DNA of 52,815 nt from an uncultured Blautia sp. (GCA_934408705.1 CAKRVL010000006.1:1-52815), one strand, 5' to 3'. Counted from the first letter of the stretch, positions 42,707 to 52,782 are shown. Notes: generated by a model not told the origin, from the letters alone. A program made the numbers and translations.

Positions 42707-44191
42707 TTATAAATAAGAATATCCCATCAGGGATTCATCCACTGCCTTGGCAGCTTCCCTTCCTTCCCGTATGGCCCATACTACCAGTGACTGGCCTCTG
42801 TGCATGTCACCTGCTGTGAAAACCTTCGGCACGCTTGTCTCATAAGCCTCCGGCTTTGTTTCCACATTAGTGCGGGCATTTGTTGCAACCTTAAAGGCAT
42901 CTGTCACATATTTCTGGCTTCCCAGAAATCCTGCAGCAATCAGCACCAGATCTGCTGGGATCATTTCCTCAGTTCCTTCTACCGGCACCATCATCATGCG
43001 TCCTGTTTTCGGATCTTTTTCACTTTTCAGCTTCACGATCTTTGCCTGACATACGTTTCCATTTTTGTCTTTGATGAATTCTGTAACTGTAGTCTGGTAA
43101 ATACGAGGATCATGTCCGAAGACTGCAATAGCCTCTTCCTGACCATAATCTGTTTTCAGCACCTTCGGCCACTCCGGCCACGGGTTTGAGGCTGTCCGCT
43201 CTACAGGCGGCATTGGCATCATTTCCAGCTGTGTCACAGATTTCGCGCCGAGACGTACAGATGTTCCCACGCAATCATTTCCGGTATCTCCGCCGCCGAT
43301 TACCAAAACATGTCTGCCCTTTACCTCTTCATAAGGAGCTTTTGTAAAATCACTGTCCAGAAGGGTTTTGGTTACTTTTTTCAGGAAATCCACTGCGAAA
43401 TAAATACCCTTTGCATCTCTTCCCGGTACCTTGATATCTCTGGGATTAGACGCACCGCAGCAGAGAATGACACGGTCATATTTTTTCAAAAGCTCCTCTG
43501 CAGTAATGTCAACACCTACGTTTGTGTTTGTTACAAATTTCACACCCTCAGCTTCCATCAGCTTAAGTCTTCTGTCGATCACAGATTTATCAAGCTTCAT
43601 ATTGGGGATTCCATAGCGGAGAAGTCCACCGATCCTGTCACTTCGCTCGAATACGGTTACGTTATGGCCTCTTCTGTTTAGCTGCTGTGCTGCTGCCAGC
43701 CCTGAAGGACCGCTTCCTACCACTGCGATGTTTTTTCCTGTACGGACCTTCGGAGGCTGTGGAACCACCCAGCCTTCAGCATAGGCAGTCTCAATGATAG
43801 CGCGCTCGTTTTCCTTGGTGGAAACAGGCTCTCCGTTCAGGTTACAGGTGCATGCCGCCTCACAAAGAGCCGGGCATACACGGGAGGTGAACTCCGGGAA
43901 GCTATGTGTCTTGTTCAGGCGAAGGAACGCCTGCTTCCAGTTTCCTGTAAAAACAAGGTCATTTGTTTCCGGTACCAGGTTATGGAGAGGACAACCGGAA
44001 GCCATGCCTCCGATCATCATACCAGCCTGACAGAAGGGAACGCCGCAGGCCATGCAGCGTGCTCCCTGAAGCTTTTGTTTCTCTTTATTGAGTGGAATAC
44101 GAAACTCCTTAAAATTAGCAATTCTCACTTTTGGCGGCAGAACCTTTGCCGTCTCTCTGTTATATTCTAAAAATCCAGTCGGTTTTCCCAC
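42707..44191 (-). CDS. gltD: Glutamate synthase (NADPH), small subunit
   Basis: Flavoprotein subunit that passes electrons from NAD(P)H to the large subunit. 494 residues: N-terminal iron-sulfur region with CMACGVPFC and RVCPALCEAACT, then FAD-binding GSGPSGLAAAQQL near residue 155 and NAD(P)-binding VIGGGDTGNDCVGTSVRLGA near 290. The start codon is GTG at 44191 with AAGGAGG 9 nt upstream. It follows gltB by 14 nt and ends at a strong terminator. Third gene of the pyrG-gltB-gltD operon. Confidence 0.96.
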   Translation of the reverse strand: MGKPTGFLEYNRETAKVLPPKVRIANFKEFRIPLNKEKQKLQGARCMACGVPFCQAGMMIGGMASGCPLHNLVPETNDLVFTGNWKQAFLRLNKTHSFPEFTSRVCPALCEAACTCNLNGEPVSTKENERAIIETAYAEGWVVPQPPKVRTGKNIAVVGSGPSGLAAAQQLNRRGHNVTVFERSDRIGGLLRYGIPNMKLDKSVIDRRLKLMEAEGVKFVTNTNVGVDITAEELLKKYDRVILCCGASNPRDIKVPGRDAKGIYFAVDFLKKVTKTLLDSDFTKAPYEEVKGRHVLVIGGGDTGNDCVGTSVRLGAKSVTQLEMMPMPPVERTASNPWPEWPKVLKTDYGQEEAIAVFGHDPRIYQTTVTEFIKDKNGNVCQAKIVKLKSEKDPKTGRMMMVPVEGTEEMIPADLVLIAAGFLGSQKYVTDAFKVATNARTNVETKPEAYETSVPKVFTAGDMHRGQSLVVWAIREGREAAKAVDESLMGYSYL

Positions 44192-44205
44192 GATATTCTG
44201 CCTCC

Positions 44206-47200
44206 TTAATGCTTCGCTCCTATGCTTTCATAAAACGCTTCCATCTGTGCCTGCTCACTGTTCAGACCTTTTTCCTCAAGCTTTGCACTTAATGTGATCA
44301 TTCTCTTGTACTCATTTGGAATGAGCTTCTTGAAGTGAGGCAGATACTCTTCAAACTGATCCAGAACCTTCTTTCCAATCTTAGAGCCTGTTGCTGCCAC
44401 ATGAGCCTCAATGAGATCCTTCAGTTCTTTTTTATCATACTTATTATCTACTTTTTCTATAGAAATCATTGCTTTATTTAAGTTCTTATAGAGAACATTC
44501 TCAACATCCAGGACGTAAGCAATACCGCCACTCATACCTGCTGCAAAGTTTTTGCCTGTTCTTCCCAGAACTACTACGCGGCCACCTGTCATGTACTCAC
44601 AGCCATGTTCTCCCACGCCTTCTACTACTGCATTGGCACCGGAATTACGAACTGCGAAACGCTCTCCTGCCATACCATTGATAAATGCAGTTCCGCTGGT
44701 AGCACCATAGAGTGCCACATTACCCACAATAATATTCTCATCTGCCTTATAACCTGCATTTTCCGGTGTTTTCAGAATCAGCTTACCGCCGGAAAGACCT
44801 TTTCCGAAGTAGTCGTTACAGTCACCGGTCAGCTTCAAGGTAAGCCCTTTGGGAATGAATGCTCCGAAGCTCTGTCCGCCTGCACCTGTACAGTTGATCA
44901 CAACTGTGTCCTCAGGCAGTCCGTTTTTGTGGTTTCTGGTGATTTCGGCACCAAGGATCGTACCGAAAGCACGGTCTGTATTCTTTACCTCTACAGAGAA
45001 CTGTGTCTTTTCGCCACTGCGGATAGCACCTGCGCATTTCTTTATAAGAATTCTCTCATCCAGGGTTTTCTCAAGCTGGAAGTTATATCTTGCTTTGGGA
45101 TCGAAGGTTACTTCTGCCCCTTTCTTTGCATAAGGATTGTTCAGAATAGCACTGAGATCCACTTTCCCCTTGTGTGGCTCATCCACAGCAGCTGTGGCAG
45201 TAAGAAGATCTGTACGGCCAACCATCTCCTTCAGACTTCTTACACCCAGCTTTGACATGTATTCACGAAGCTCCTGTGCAATAAATCTCATGAAGTTCTC
45301 CACATATTCCGGTTTGCCCTTAAATCTTTTTCTCAGCTCCGGATTCTGTGTAGCCACACCTACCGGGCAGGTATCCAGATTACATACTCTCATCATCACA
45401 CAGCCCATGGTTACAAGCGGCGCTGTGGCGAAGCCAAATTCCTCTGCACCGAGAAGTGCTGCGATCGCTACGTCACGACCACTCATCAGCTTACCGTCTG
45501 TCTCAATGCGAACACGGTTTCGAAGTCCATTCATAAGCAGTGTCTGATGGGTTTCTGCAAGCCCAAGCTCCCATGGAAGTCCTGCATTGTGGATAGAGCT
45601 TCTTGGCGCAGCACCGGTACCTCCGTCATAGCCTGAAATCAGGATCACCTGTGCACCGGCTTTTGCAACACCTGCTGCAACAGTACCAACACCAGCCTCG
45701 GAAACCAGCTTTACAGAAATATCTGCATATTTATTTGCATTTTTCAGGTCGTAGATCAGCTCTGCCAGGTCCTCAATAGAATAAATATCGTGATGGGGCG
45801 GCGGAGAGATCAGGGAAACGCCAGGTGTAGAGTGACGAGTCTTTGCAACCCACGGATAAACCTTTTTTGCAGGAAGATGGCCGCCCTCACCAGGCTTTGC
45901 TCCCTGTGCCATTTTGATCTGGATTTCTTTTGCAGACACCAGATAACGGCTGGTAACGCCGAAGCGTCCGCTTGCAACCTGCTTGATTGCAGAGCATCTG
46001 TCATCACCTGTTCCTGCAGAATCCAGTCTCTCTTCACTCTCTCCACCTTCACCGGTGTTTGATTTTCCATGAAGATGATTCATGGCAATAGCCAATGTTT
46101 CGTGGGCCTCCTGGGAAATGGAGCCATAGGACATTGCGCCTGTTTTAAAATGCTTTACAATTTCATCAACGCTTTCCACTTCTTCAAGCGGAACTGGATT
46201 TTCAGCATATTTAAAGTCCATAAGAGCACGGAGATTTCCATGATTTTCCTTGTCCACAAGATCTGTGTACTGCTTGAACATCTCATAGCTGCCTGTTTTC
46301 GTGGACTGCTGCAGAAGATGAATGGTTCCCGGATTGTAACGATGCTCTTCTCCCTGGCTTCTCATCTTGTGTGCTCCCACACTATCCAGGGTAAGATCTG
46401 TAGTGAGGCCAAGTGGATCAAATGCCTCAGAATGAAGCTTCTCTACATTATCTTCAATATCCTCTAACGTAATGCCTCCCACACGGCTTACAGTGCCTGT
46501 GAAATATTTGTCGATCACATCCTGGGATACACCGATTGCCTCAAAGATCTGGGAGCCCTGATAGGACTGGATCGTGGAAATACCCATCTTAGATGCAATT
46601 TTTACAATGCCACTAAGCACCGCATGGTTATAATCCTCCACTGCTGCATAGTAATCCTTATCCAGCATATGGGTATCAATCAACTCATGAATAGTTTCCA
46701 GTGCCAGATATGGATTCACTGCACTTGCTCCATAGCCCAGAAGTGTTGCAAAATGGTGAACCTCTCTTGGCTCGCCGGACTCCAGGATGATTGCAAGTGA
46801 TGTGCTCTTTTTGGTTTTTACAAGGTGCTGATGTACTGCTGAAACCGCAAGTAAGGACGGAATCGGCATATGGTTTTCATCTACACCTCTGTCAGAAAGC
46901 ACCAGAATGTTTGCCCCGTCTCTGTACGCTTTATCCACCTCTACAAACAGGCGGTCAATAGCACGCTCCAGCTTTGTACTTTTATAGTAGAGTGTGGAAA
47001 CAACAGCTACCTTAAAGCCTTCCCGATGCATTTCCTTGATTTTCAGCATATCTGTATTAGTAAGGATCGGATTGTTAATTTTTAATACCTTACAGTTCTC
47101 CGGAATCTGCTCCAGAAGGTTTCCGTCTTTTCCCACGTAAACACTGGTACTGGTAACGATTTCCTCACGGATAGCATCAATAGGCGGATTCGTTACCTGT

Positions 47201-48753
47201 GCAAAAAGCTGCTTAAAGTAATCGAATAACGGGCGGCTCTGTCTGGAAAATACTGCCAGTGGTGTATCCACTCCCATTGCGCCAATGCTTTCTGCTCCGT
47301 TCAGGGCCATGTTGCGGATGGAGGTGCGATACTGCTCATAGGTATAGCCGAAGGCCTTCTTCAGGCGGGAGCGCTGCTCCTCTGAATATTCTTCTGTTCT
47401 TTCGTTCGGGATTTTTATGTCCTTCAAATGTACCAGATTGCTGTCCAGCCATTCTCCATAAGGCTGCTTCTTTGCGTACATTTCCTTTAATTCATCATCG
47501 TCGAAAATCTTACCCTGGATTGTATCCACCAGAAGCATTTTACCTGGATGAAGGCGCTCTTTAAGTACGATTTTCTCTTCCGGTACCGGAAGCACACCGA
47601 CCTCAGAGGAAAGGATCACGCAGCCATCTGATGTGACATAATATCTGGATGGACGAAGACCATTACGGTCAAGGACTGCTCCCATTACATCTCCATCTGA
47701 AAACAGAATGGATGCAGGACCATCCCAAGGCTCCATCATAGTTGCATAATACTGATAAAAATCACGTTTTTCCTGGGAAATGGTATCGTTGTTTGCCCAA
47801 GGTTCCGGTATGGTGATCATCACCGCAAGAGGAAGCTCCATACCACTCATGGTGAGAAATTCCAGTGTATTGTCAAGCATAGCTGAATCGGAACCGCTTC
47901 TGTTTACTACAGGAAGGATTTTCTGCATTTCTCCCTCCAGATAGGGGGATTCCATATTTTCCTCTCTTGCCAGCATTTTGTCTGCATTTCCGCGAATGGT
48001 GTTGATCTCACCGTTATGAACGATCAGGCGGTTGGGATGAGCTCTCTCCCAGCTTGGATTCGTATTAGTGCTGAAACGGGAATGCACCAAAGCAATAGCA
48101 GATTCATAATCCGGATTCTGAAGATCAGAGAAAAATGTGCGAAGCTGACCAACCAGAAACATACCCTTGTAAACAATGGTACGGCTGCTCATAGAACATA
48201 CATAGGTGTTATCATTGCTCTGCTCAAACTCCCGGCGGGCAATGTACAGCTTGCGGTCAAATTCCAGGCCTTTTTCCATATCATCAGGTTTTTTCACAAA
48301 TGCCTGCATAATATATGGCATACATTCTCTTGCTTTATGTCCAAGAACCTCCGGAACTACGGGAACCTCTCTCCAGCCGAGGAACTCCAGTCCTTCCTTT
48401 TCTACGATGATTTCGAACATTTTCTTCGCCTGTGCACGTTTGATCTCGTGCTGCGGGAAAAAGAACTGGCCGATTCCGTATTCTCTTTCCTGCCCGATTT
48501 CAATTCCCTCTTTTTTACAAGCCTTCTTGAAAAACTTATGGGAAATCTGAAGAAGGATACCAACACCATCACCGGTTTTTCCTTCTGCATCTTTTCCTGC
48601 ACGATGCTCCAGATTCTCTACGATCCGCAGTGCATTGGCAACTGTATCATGGGATTTTTTTCCTTTGATATTAACAACTGCTCCGATTCCGCAGTTGTCA
48701 TGTTCAAATTGCTGTCGGTAAAGTCCCTGCCTTTCCGTTCTCACTTCTTTCAT
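44206..48753 (-). CDS. gltB: Glutamate synthase, large subunit
   Basis: Makes two glutamates from glutamine and 2-oxoglutarate. 1,515 residues: class II glutamine amidotransferase domain with nucleophile Cys21 after a short propeptide (QFEHDN-CGIGAVV), central domain, FMN-binding synthase domain (MSYGSISQEAHETLAIAMN and GEGGESEERLDSAG), the 3Fe-4S cysteines in CNLDTCPVGVATQ, and the beta-helix GXGXG domain at the C-terminus. The ATG at 48753 is chosen because AGGATGAGGAA precedes it; an ATG at 48762 abuts its signal. It starts 14 nt after pyrG with no promoter between, so it is controlled by the pyrG leader. Confidence 0.97.
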   Translation of the reverse strand: MKEVRTERQGLYRQQFEHDNCGIGAVVNIKGKKSHDTVANALRIVENLEHRAGKDAEGKTGDGVGILLQISHKFFKKACKKEGIEIGQEREYGIGQFFFPQHEIKRAQAKKMFEIIVEKEGLEFLGWREVPVVPEVLGHKARECMPYIMQAFVKKPDDMEKGLEFDRKLYIARREFEQSNDNTYVCSMSSRTIVYKGMFLVGQLRTFFSDLQNPDYESAIALVHSRFSTNTNPSWERAHPNRLIVHNGEINTIRGNADKMLAREENMESPYLEGEMQKILPVVNRSGSDSAMLDNTLEFLTMSGMELPLAVMITIPEPWANNDTISQEKRDFYQYYATMMEPWDGPASILFSDGDVMGAVLDRNGLRPSRYYVTSDGCVILSSEVGVLPVPEEKIVLKERLHPGKMLLVDTIQGKIFDDDELKEMYAKKQPYGEWLDSNLVHLKDIKIPNERTEEYSEEQRSRLKKAFGYTYEQYRTSIRNMALNGAESIGAMGVDTPLAVFSRQSRPLFDYFKQLFAQVTNPPIDAIREEIVTSTSVYVGKDGNLLEQIPENCKVLKINNPILTNTDMLKIKEMHREGFKVAVVSTLYYKSTKLERAIDRLFVEVDKAYRDGANILVLSDRGVDENHMPIPSLLAVSAVHQHLVKTKKSTSLAIILESGEPREVHHFATLLGYGASAVNPYLALETIHELIDTHMLDKDYYAAVEDYNHAVLSGIVKIASKMGISTIQSYQGSQIFEAIGVSQDVIDKYFTGTVSRVGGITLEDIEDNVEKLHSEAFDPLGLTTDLTLDSVGAHKMRSQGEEHRYNPGTIHLLQQSTKTGSYEMFKQYTDLVDKENHGNLRALMDFKYAENPVPLEEVESVDEIVKHFKTGAMSYGSISQEAHETLAIAMNHLHGKSNTGEGGESEERLDSAGTGDDRCSAIKQVASGRFGVTSRYLVSAKEIQIKMAQGAKPGEGGHLPAKKVYPWVAKTRHSTPGVSLISPPPHHDIYSIEDLAELIYDLKNANKYADISVKLVSEAGVGTVAAGVAKAGAQVILISGYDGGTGAAPRSSIHNAGLPWELGLAETHQTLLMNGLRNRVRIETDGKLMSGRDVAIAALLGAEEFGFATAPLVTMGCVMMRVCNLDTCPVGVATQNPELRKRFKGKPEYVENFMRFIAQELREYMSKLGVRSLKEMVGRTDLLTATAAVDEPHKGKVDLSAILNNPYAKKGAEVTFDPKARYNFQLEKTLDERILIKKCAGAIRSGEKTQFSVEVKNTDRAFGTILGAEITRNHKNGLPEDTVVINCTGAGGQSFGAFIPKGLTLKLTGDCNDYFGKGLSGGKLILKTPENAGYKADENIIVGNVALYGATSGTAFINGMAGERFAVRNSGANAVVEGVGEHGCEYMTGGRVVVLGRTGKNFAAGMSGGIAYVLDVENVLYKNLNKAMISIEKVDNKYDKKELKDLIEAHVAATGSKIGKKVLDQFEEYLPHFKKLIPNEYKRMITLSAKLEEKGLNSEQAQMEAFYESIGAKH

Positions 48754-48767
48754 TTTCCTCATCCTTT

Positions 48768-50396
48768 CTATTGTTGATTAAGAGCTTCCTCTTTTTTCCT
48801 TTTATCTACTGCTGCCTGGACAAAGCCACGAAACAGCGGGTGGGCATGATTCGGTCTGGATTTGAATTCCGGATGTCCCTGAGTTCCTACAAAAAACGGA
48901 TTTGCGGGAATCTCGATCATCTCTACAATATGACCGTCTGGAGAAGTACCGGCAATGGTCATACCTTTTTCAGCTAATTCTTTGCGGTATGCATTGTTAA
49001 CTTCATAACGATGTCTGTGACGTTCCTGAATCTCCTTCTGTCCGAAAAGCTCCAGCGACAGGGAACCTTCCTGAAGGACACAGGGATAGCTTCCAAGCCT
49101 AAGGGTTCCTCCAAGGTCTTCTACATCTTCCTGATCTGGCATAAGGGCTATCACAGGATGTAAGGTTTCCGGTGCAAGCTCAATACTGTTTGCATCTTCG
49201 TATCCAAGTACATGGCGGGCGAATTCTACGATCGCCATCTGCATTCCCAGGCAGATTCCAAGATATGGAATCTTATGTACACGGGCATACTGGGCAGCAA
49301 GTATCATTCCCTCGGTTCCTCTACCTCCGAAGCCTCCGGGAACCAGGATTCCGTCTACCTTGTAAAGCCTCTGGTCAAGATTTTTCTCGTTCAGCTCCTC
49401 AGAATCGATCCAGGTGATCTCCACCTTTGCCTTGCAGGCGATTCCGCCATGCTTCAGTGCTTCTACCACACTAAGATATGCGTCATGGAGCTGGGTATAT
49501 TTTCCAACCATTGCAATATTGACGGTTTTATCAGGATGTCTCAGATTCTCTACCATAGCCTCCCAGTCAGCAAGATCGGGCTTTCTTTTTTCAAGTCCCA
49601 GACTCTGCATAACCACATCAGCCAGCTTTTCACGCTCCATGGCAAGAGGTGCTTCATATAAATATTCCACATCCAGATTCTGGAGCACATGACTTACAGG
49701 AACATTACAAAACAAGGCGATTTTTGCCCGGAGCTCGTCGGTCAGTGGGTATTCGCTTCTGCATACAAGTACGTCCGGCTGGATTCCCATTCCCTGAAGC
49801 TCCTTTACGCTTGCCTGGGTTGGCTTTGTTTTCATTTCACCGGAGGCCTTCAGATATGGGATCAGGGTTACATGAATGAGTATGGCATTTTCATGTCCCA
49901 CATCATGCTGGAACTGACGGATGGACTCAAGAAATGGCTGGCTTTCAATATCTCCTACTGTTCCACCCACTTCGATGATGGCAATTCTGTCCTCGTCCGG
50001 AGATTTCGCACGATAAAAGCGGCTTTTGATCTCATTGGTAATGTGCGGGATAACCTGTACAGTTCCTCCACCAAAATCTCCATGACGTTCCTTTTGTAAA
50101 ACGGACCAGTATATTTTTCCTGTTGTCACATTGGAATTTTTGTCCAGGCTTTCATCAATAAAGCGTTCATAATGGCCCAGATCCAGGTCTGTTTCAGTTC
50201 CATCGTCAGTTACAAAAACCTCTCCATGCTGGATAGGATTCATAGTTCCCGGATCAATGTTGATGTAAGGATCAAACTTTTGCATGGTAACCTGAAAGCC
50301 TCTTGCCTTCAGAAGTCTTCCTAGTGAAGCTGCTGTGATTCCTTTTCCCAGTCCCGACACCACGCCGCCGGTAACAAAAACATATTTTACTGCCAT
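48768..50396 (-). CDS. pyrG: CTP synthase
   Basis: Glutamine-dependent amination of UTP to CTP. 542 residues: N-terminal synthetase domain ([34 protein letters not shown]) and C-terminal class I glutaminase domain with nucleophile in [10 protein letters not shown] and the His-Glu pair in [26 protein letters not shown] precedes the ATG. It heads an operon with gltB and gltD; all three first-line products depend on glutamine. A leader terminator and AAAGGC hexaloop hairpin lie upstream. Confidence 0.97.
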   Translation of the reverse strand: MAVKYVFVTGGVVSGLGKGITAASLGRLLKARGFQVTMQKFDPYINIDPGTMNPIQHGEVFVTDDGTETDLDLGHYERFIDESLDKNSNVTTGKIYWSVLQKERHGDFGGGTVQVIPHITNEIKSRFYRAKSPDEDRIAIIEVGGTVGDIESQPFLESIRQFQHDVGHENAILIHVTLIPYLKASGEMKTKPTQASVKELQGMGIQPDVLVCRSEYPLTDELRAKIALFCNVPVSHVLQNLDVEYLYEAPLAMEREKLADVVMQSLGLEKRKPDLADWEAMVENLRHPDKTVNIAMVGKYTQLHDAYLSVVEALKHGGIACKAKVEITWIDSEELNEKNLDQRLYKVDGILVPGGFGGRGTEGMILAAQYARVHKIPYLGICLGMQMAIVEFARHVLGYEDANSIELAPETLHPVIALMPDQEDVEDLGGTLRLGSYPCVLQEGSLSLELFGQKEIQERHRHRYEVNNAYRKELAEKGMTIAGTSPDGHIVEMIEIPANPFFVGTQGHPEFKSRPNHAHPLFRGFVQAAVDKRKKEEALNQQ

Positions 50397-50421
50397 CTTT
50401 CGATTTCCTCCTCCAAAAATT

Positions 50422-50495
50422 CAAAAAGAAAAGCGCCAAAGAGGATTACAGGGGGCACTTGACCTGTCCATCTCTCTTTGACGCCTTTGTCAAAA
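50422..50495 (-). promoter_or_regulatory. pyrG-gltBD leader attenuator: AAAGGC hexaloop antiterminator and terminator
   Basis: TTTGAC-AAAGGC-GTCAAA (50494-50477, extended by a T-G pair) is a 6-7 bp hairpin with hexaloop AAAGGC. Its 3' strand is part of GCGTCAAAGAG (50484-50474), which pairs with CTCTTTGGCGC (50443-50433) and is followed by TTTTCTTTTT: an 11-bp intrinsic terminator. The two folds exclude each other. The inferred RNA start is A/T-rich, so Bacillus-type reiterative G addition is not supported. Together with the promoter this accounts for most of the gene-free stretch 50397-50725. Confidence 0.65.
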
Positions 50496-50520
50496 CAAAT
50501 CTTATTCAAAAATATGCTAT

Positions 50521-50549
50521 ATAATAAATCATTTTTTTTACTTTGTCAA
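50521..50549 (-). promoter_or_regulatory. pyrG-gltB-gltD promoter
   Basis: Minus strand: TTGACA (50549-50544), 17-nt spacer, TATTAT (50526-50521), start near 50514. Confidence 0.75.
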
Positions 50550-50601
50550 TCTGGTTTTTTTATATTTTAAGAACAACTGAATTTTAACTGATTTTTATAA
50601 A

Positions 50602-50678
50602 GTAAAAAAAACAGATGCTGTCGGGATCCCATGCTGTCTCATATAATCAAGTCTTCCCCGGCAATATCTGTTTTTTAC
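50602..50678. terminator. Terminator after the HPr-like gene
   Basis: GTAAAAAAAACAGAT (50602-50616 region) pairs with ATCTGTTTTTTAC (50666-50678). The long loop contains GGGATCCC flanked by direct repeats of GACAGC on the minus strand. T-runs exist in both directions. Confidence 0.65.
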
Positions 50679-50725
50679 AAATTAATGTGCACCGCTAAAG
50701 GTGCCTGCTTACAACAGCCCAGTCA

Positions 50726-50956
50726 TCAGGCAACTGCAAACTTCTGCAATGTACGGTTAAATTCCTTACTCTCACCATGGCACTGTACAGTAAGAACCTG
50801 CGTAAGATCCATGCTCAGAACGCCCAGAATGGATTTCGCATCAATGATGATTCTGTTATAGAAAACATCTATGTCAAAATCACATTTCCCTGCTGCCTTA
50901 ACAAATTCCTTCACATCATCTGTCGCATTCAGCTTAATCTGCTTCTGACTCATCAT
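50726..50956 (-). CDS. HPr-like protein lacking the catalytic histidine segment
   Basis: About 76 residues. The second half matches HPr of the sugar phosphotransferase system: VFYNRIIIDAKSILGVLSMDL, with the regulatory serine in AKSILGV (Ser46 equivalent) and VLTVQCHGES. The first half lacks the LHARPA segment with His15: NATDDVKEFVKAAGKC runs directly through, as if five or six residues were deleted. It cannot carry phosphate for PTS transport but could, like Crh of Bacillus, act as a Ser-phosphorylated partner of CcpA. AAAGGGTGATA precedes two ATG codons (50956, 50953). The promoter region contains a cre site, suggesting feedback by CcpA. Confidence 0.85.
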   Translation of the reverse strand: MMSQKQIKLNATDDVKEFVKAAGKCDFDIDVFYNRIIIDAKSILGVLSMDLTQVLTVQCHGESKEFNRTLQKFAVA

Positions 50957-51012
50957 TATCACCCTTTCTGTTCTACAGGAATATATACTCCTTTACTAAT
51001 CAATGGGATGTG

Positions 51013-51026
51013 TGAAAACGTTTTCC
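51013..51026. promoter_or_regulatory. cre (CcpA-binding) site before the HPr-like gene
   Basis: TGAAAACGTTTTCC differs from the consensus TGWAANCGNTNWCA only at the last base. It lies about 10-25 nt downstream of the inferred transcription start, a position that normally gives roadblock repression. Confidence 0.65.
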
Positions 51027-51040
51027 CTTGATTGAGGCAA

Positions 51041-51069
51041 ATTATGCAACATATCTCGAAATTTGTCAA
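51041..51069 (-). promoter_or_regulatory. Promoter of the HPr-like gene
   Basis: Minus strand: TTGACA (51069-51064), 17-nt spacer, CATAAT (51046-51041). Confidence 0.65.
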
Positions 51070-51210
51070 GTTGTTTTTTTGGACATTTTTTTTCATATTT
51101 TAGAAACAAATATACAGATTATACAAATATAAACTGCAAATCCTGCATAATATTCATTGTTTTACTATTATGGCCGTTTTCAATCAATCTGTGTAAATAA
51201 AAAATTTATC

Positions 51211-52635
51211 TCATACCTTATGAATTTCAAAATCATTTTGTAAATTATTCTCATCTGGAATAGTCATAGGATACTGTCCGTCGAAGCATGCTTTACAGAT
51301 AGGAAGTCCCCCTGCCATGCCTTCCAGGTAATCAATTTCCATATAGCCAAGGGAATCTGCACCGATCATTCTGCAGATCTCTTCTGTGGAATGGCGGGCT
51401 GCGATCAGCTGATCGTTACTAGGCACATCTGTTCCGAAATAGCATGGATGCAGAAACGGCGGAGAGCTGATCCTTACATGTACTTCAAGGGCGCCTGCCT
51501 CCTTCAGCATGCGGATCAGATTGGCTATGGTAGTTCCACGTACAATGGAATCGTCTACAAGTACAATGCGTTTTCCCTTTACAACAGCTTCAAGCACACT
51601 AAGCTTCAGATGTACGCTGGATTCTCTTTCTTTCTGGGTTGGTTTGATGAAGGTTCTGCCTATATAAGAATTTTTGTAAAATGCAAATCCAAACGGGATG
51701 CCTGATTCTTCAGAAAATCCTTTTGCGGCAGGAAGCCCGGATTCCGGAACACCTGTGACAAGATCTGCTTCTACAGGATAAGATTTGGCAAGGGATTTTC
51801 CACCGCGGATACGGGCATCATAAACCTTTACGCCGTCCATGGTACTGTCCAGTCTTGCAAAATAGATGTATTCAAAAACACAATGAGCCCTGGTTTTTAC
51901 CGTGTCCGCAAGAGTCATATCTGACTTGATTCCATTACGGCTTATGGTTATCATCTCACCTGGGCAGATATCACGGATAAACTCAGCACCTACAGAGGTA
52001 AGTGCACAGCTTTCAGAAGCCAGTACATAAGTATTGTCTCTTTTTCCAAGACAGAGAGGCTTCAGGCCATAAGGATCCCGCACACCGATCAGCTTACGGG
52101 GACTCATGATCACAAGGCCGTATGCTCCTTGAAGCTTCCTGGCTGTATTCAGAACAGCCTCCTCTACGCAGCTTGTATGTACTCTCTCTCTGGCAATATG
52201 AAATGCGATCACTTCTGAGTCTGTTGTAGTGTGAAAAACCGCTCCACTCTGAATCAGTTCCCATTTCAGTGCCTTTGTGTTGACAAGATTGCCATTATGA
52301 GCAAGTGCCAGGCTTCCCTTCACATAAGATAAGACAAGAGGCTGGGCATTCTCAGCAACAGAAGCTCCTGTTGTGGAATAACGCACATGTCCGATTCCGA
52401 TATCCCCACTCATCTTATGAAGTGTTTCCTGACGAAGCACCTCGCTTACAAGTCCCAGATCCTTATGGAATTTCACATTCCCAACAGGTCCGCTGGTATC
52501 TGATACTGCCAGGCCGCATGCCTCCTGGCCACGATGCTGCAAGGATGTAAGTCCATAATAAATGGAAGATGTCACATCATTTCCATCCAGGTCATAAATC
52601 CCGAAGACACCACACTCTTCTTTAATTTCTGCCAT
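51211..52635 (-). CDS. purF: Amidophosphoribosyltransferase
   Basis: First committed enzyme of purine synthesis, making phosphoribosylamine from PRPP and glutamine. 474 residues with a seven-residue propeptide before nucleophile Cys8 (MAEIKEE-CGVFGIY), then LTSLQHRGQEACGLAV and RYSTTGASVAENAQPL of the class II glutaminase domain. The PRPP loop is VLVDDSIVRGTT. The C-terminal half keeps several cysteines (HPCYFGTD, GLPICKACFDG), consistent with the Fe-S Bacillus-type enzyme. GAGGAGGAAAACAA precedes the ATG. Own promoter; no clear terminator seen in the 140 nt after the stop. A further glutamine consumer in this neighbourhood. Confidence 0.96.
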   Translation of the reverse strand: MAEIKEECGVFGIYDLDGNDVTSSIYYGLTSLQHRGQEACGLAVSDTSGPVGNVKFHKDLGLVSEVLRQETLHKMSGDIGIGHVRYSTTGASVAENAQPLVLSYVKGSLALAHNGNLVNTKALKWELIQSGAVFHTTTDSEVIAFHIARERVHTSCVEEAVLNTARKLQGAYGLVIMSPRKLIGVRDPYGLKPLCLGKRDNTYVLASESCALTSVGAEFIRDICPGEMITISRNGIKSDMTLADTVKTRAHCVFEYIYFARLDSTMDGVKVYDARIRGGKSLAKSYPVEADLVTGVPESGLPAAKGFSEESGIPFGFAFYKNSYIGRTFIKPTQKERESSVHLKLSVLEAVVKGKRIVLVDDSIVRGTTIANLIRMLKEAGALEVHVRISSPPFLHPCYFGTDVPSNDQLIAARHSTEEICRMIGADSLGYMEIDYLEGMAGGLPICKACFDGQYPMTIPDENNLQNDFEIHKV

Positions 52636-52681
52636 TTGTTTTCCTCCTCGGTGCTGAGCATATTTTCAGTAAACAAGAGAA

Positions 52682-52709
52682 ATTATAATGAATGAAGCCG
52701 TTTTGTCAA
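52682..52709 (-). promoter_or_regulatory. purF promoter
   Basis: Minus strand: TTGACA (52709-52704), 16-nt spacer, TATAAT (52687-52682). The leader is short, without a hexaloop hairpin or purine riboswitch. Confidence 0.75.
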
Positions 52710-52754
52710 GTATGCTTTTCTTAATTTTTTTCTTGATTTTTTTCAAAAAAACTA

Positions 52755-52782
52755 TTGACATCCGGATTTTTTTGAGTATACT
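52755..52782 (+). promoter_or_regulatory. Plus-strand promoter at the right edge
   Basis: TTGACA (52755-52760), 16-nt spacer, TATACT (52777-52782), start near 52789. It is divergent from purF and drives a gene outside the window. Confidence 0.65.

Noticed and set aside
50400..50526. Bacillus-type reiterative-transcription control of pyrG
   Set aside because: The inferred initial transcript has no G-run, and the terminator 5' arm is instead shared with a hexaloop hairpin.
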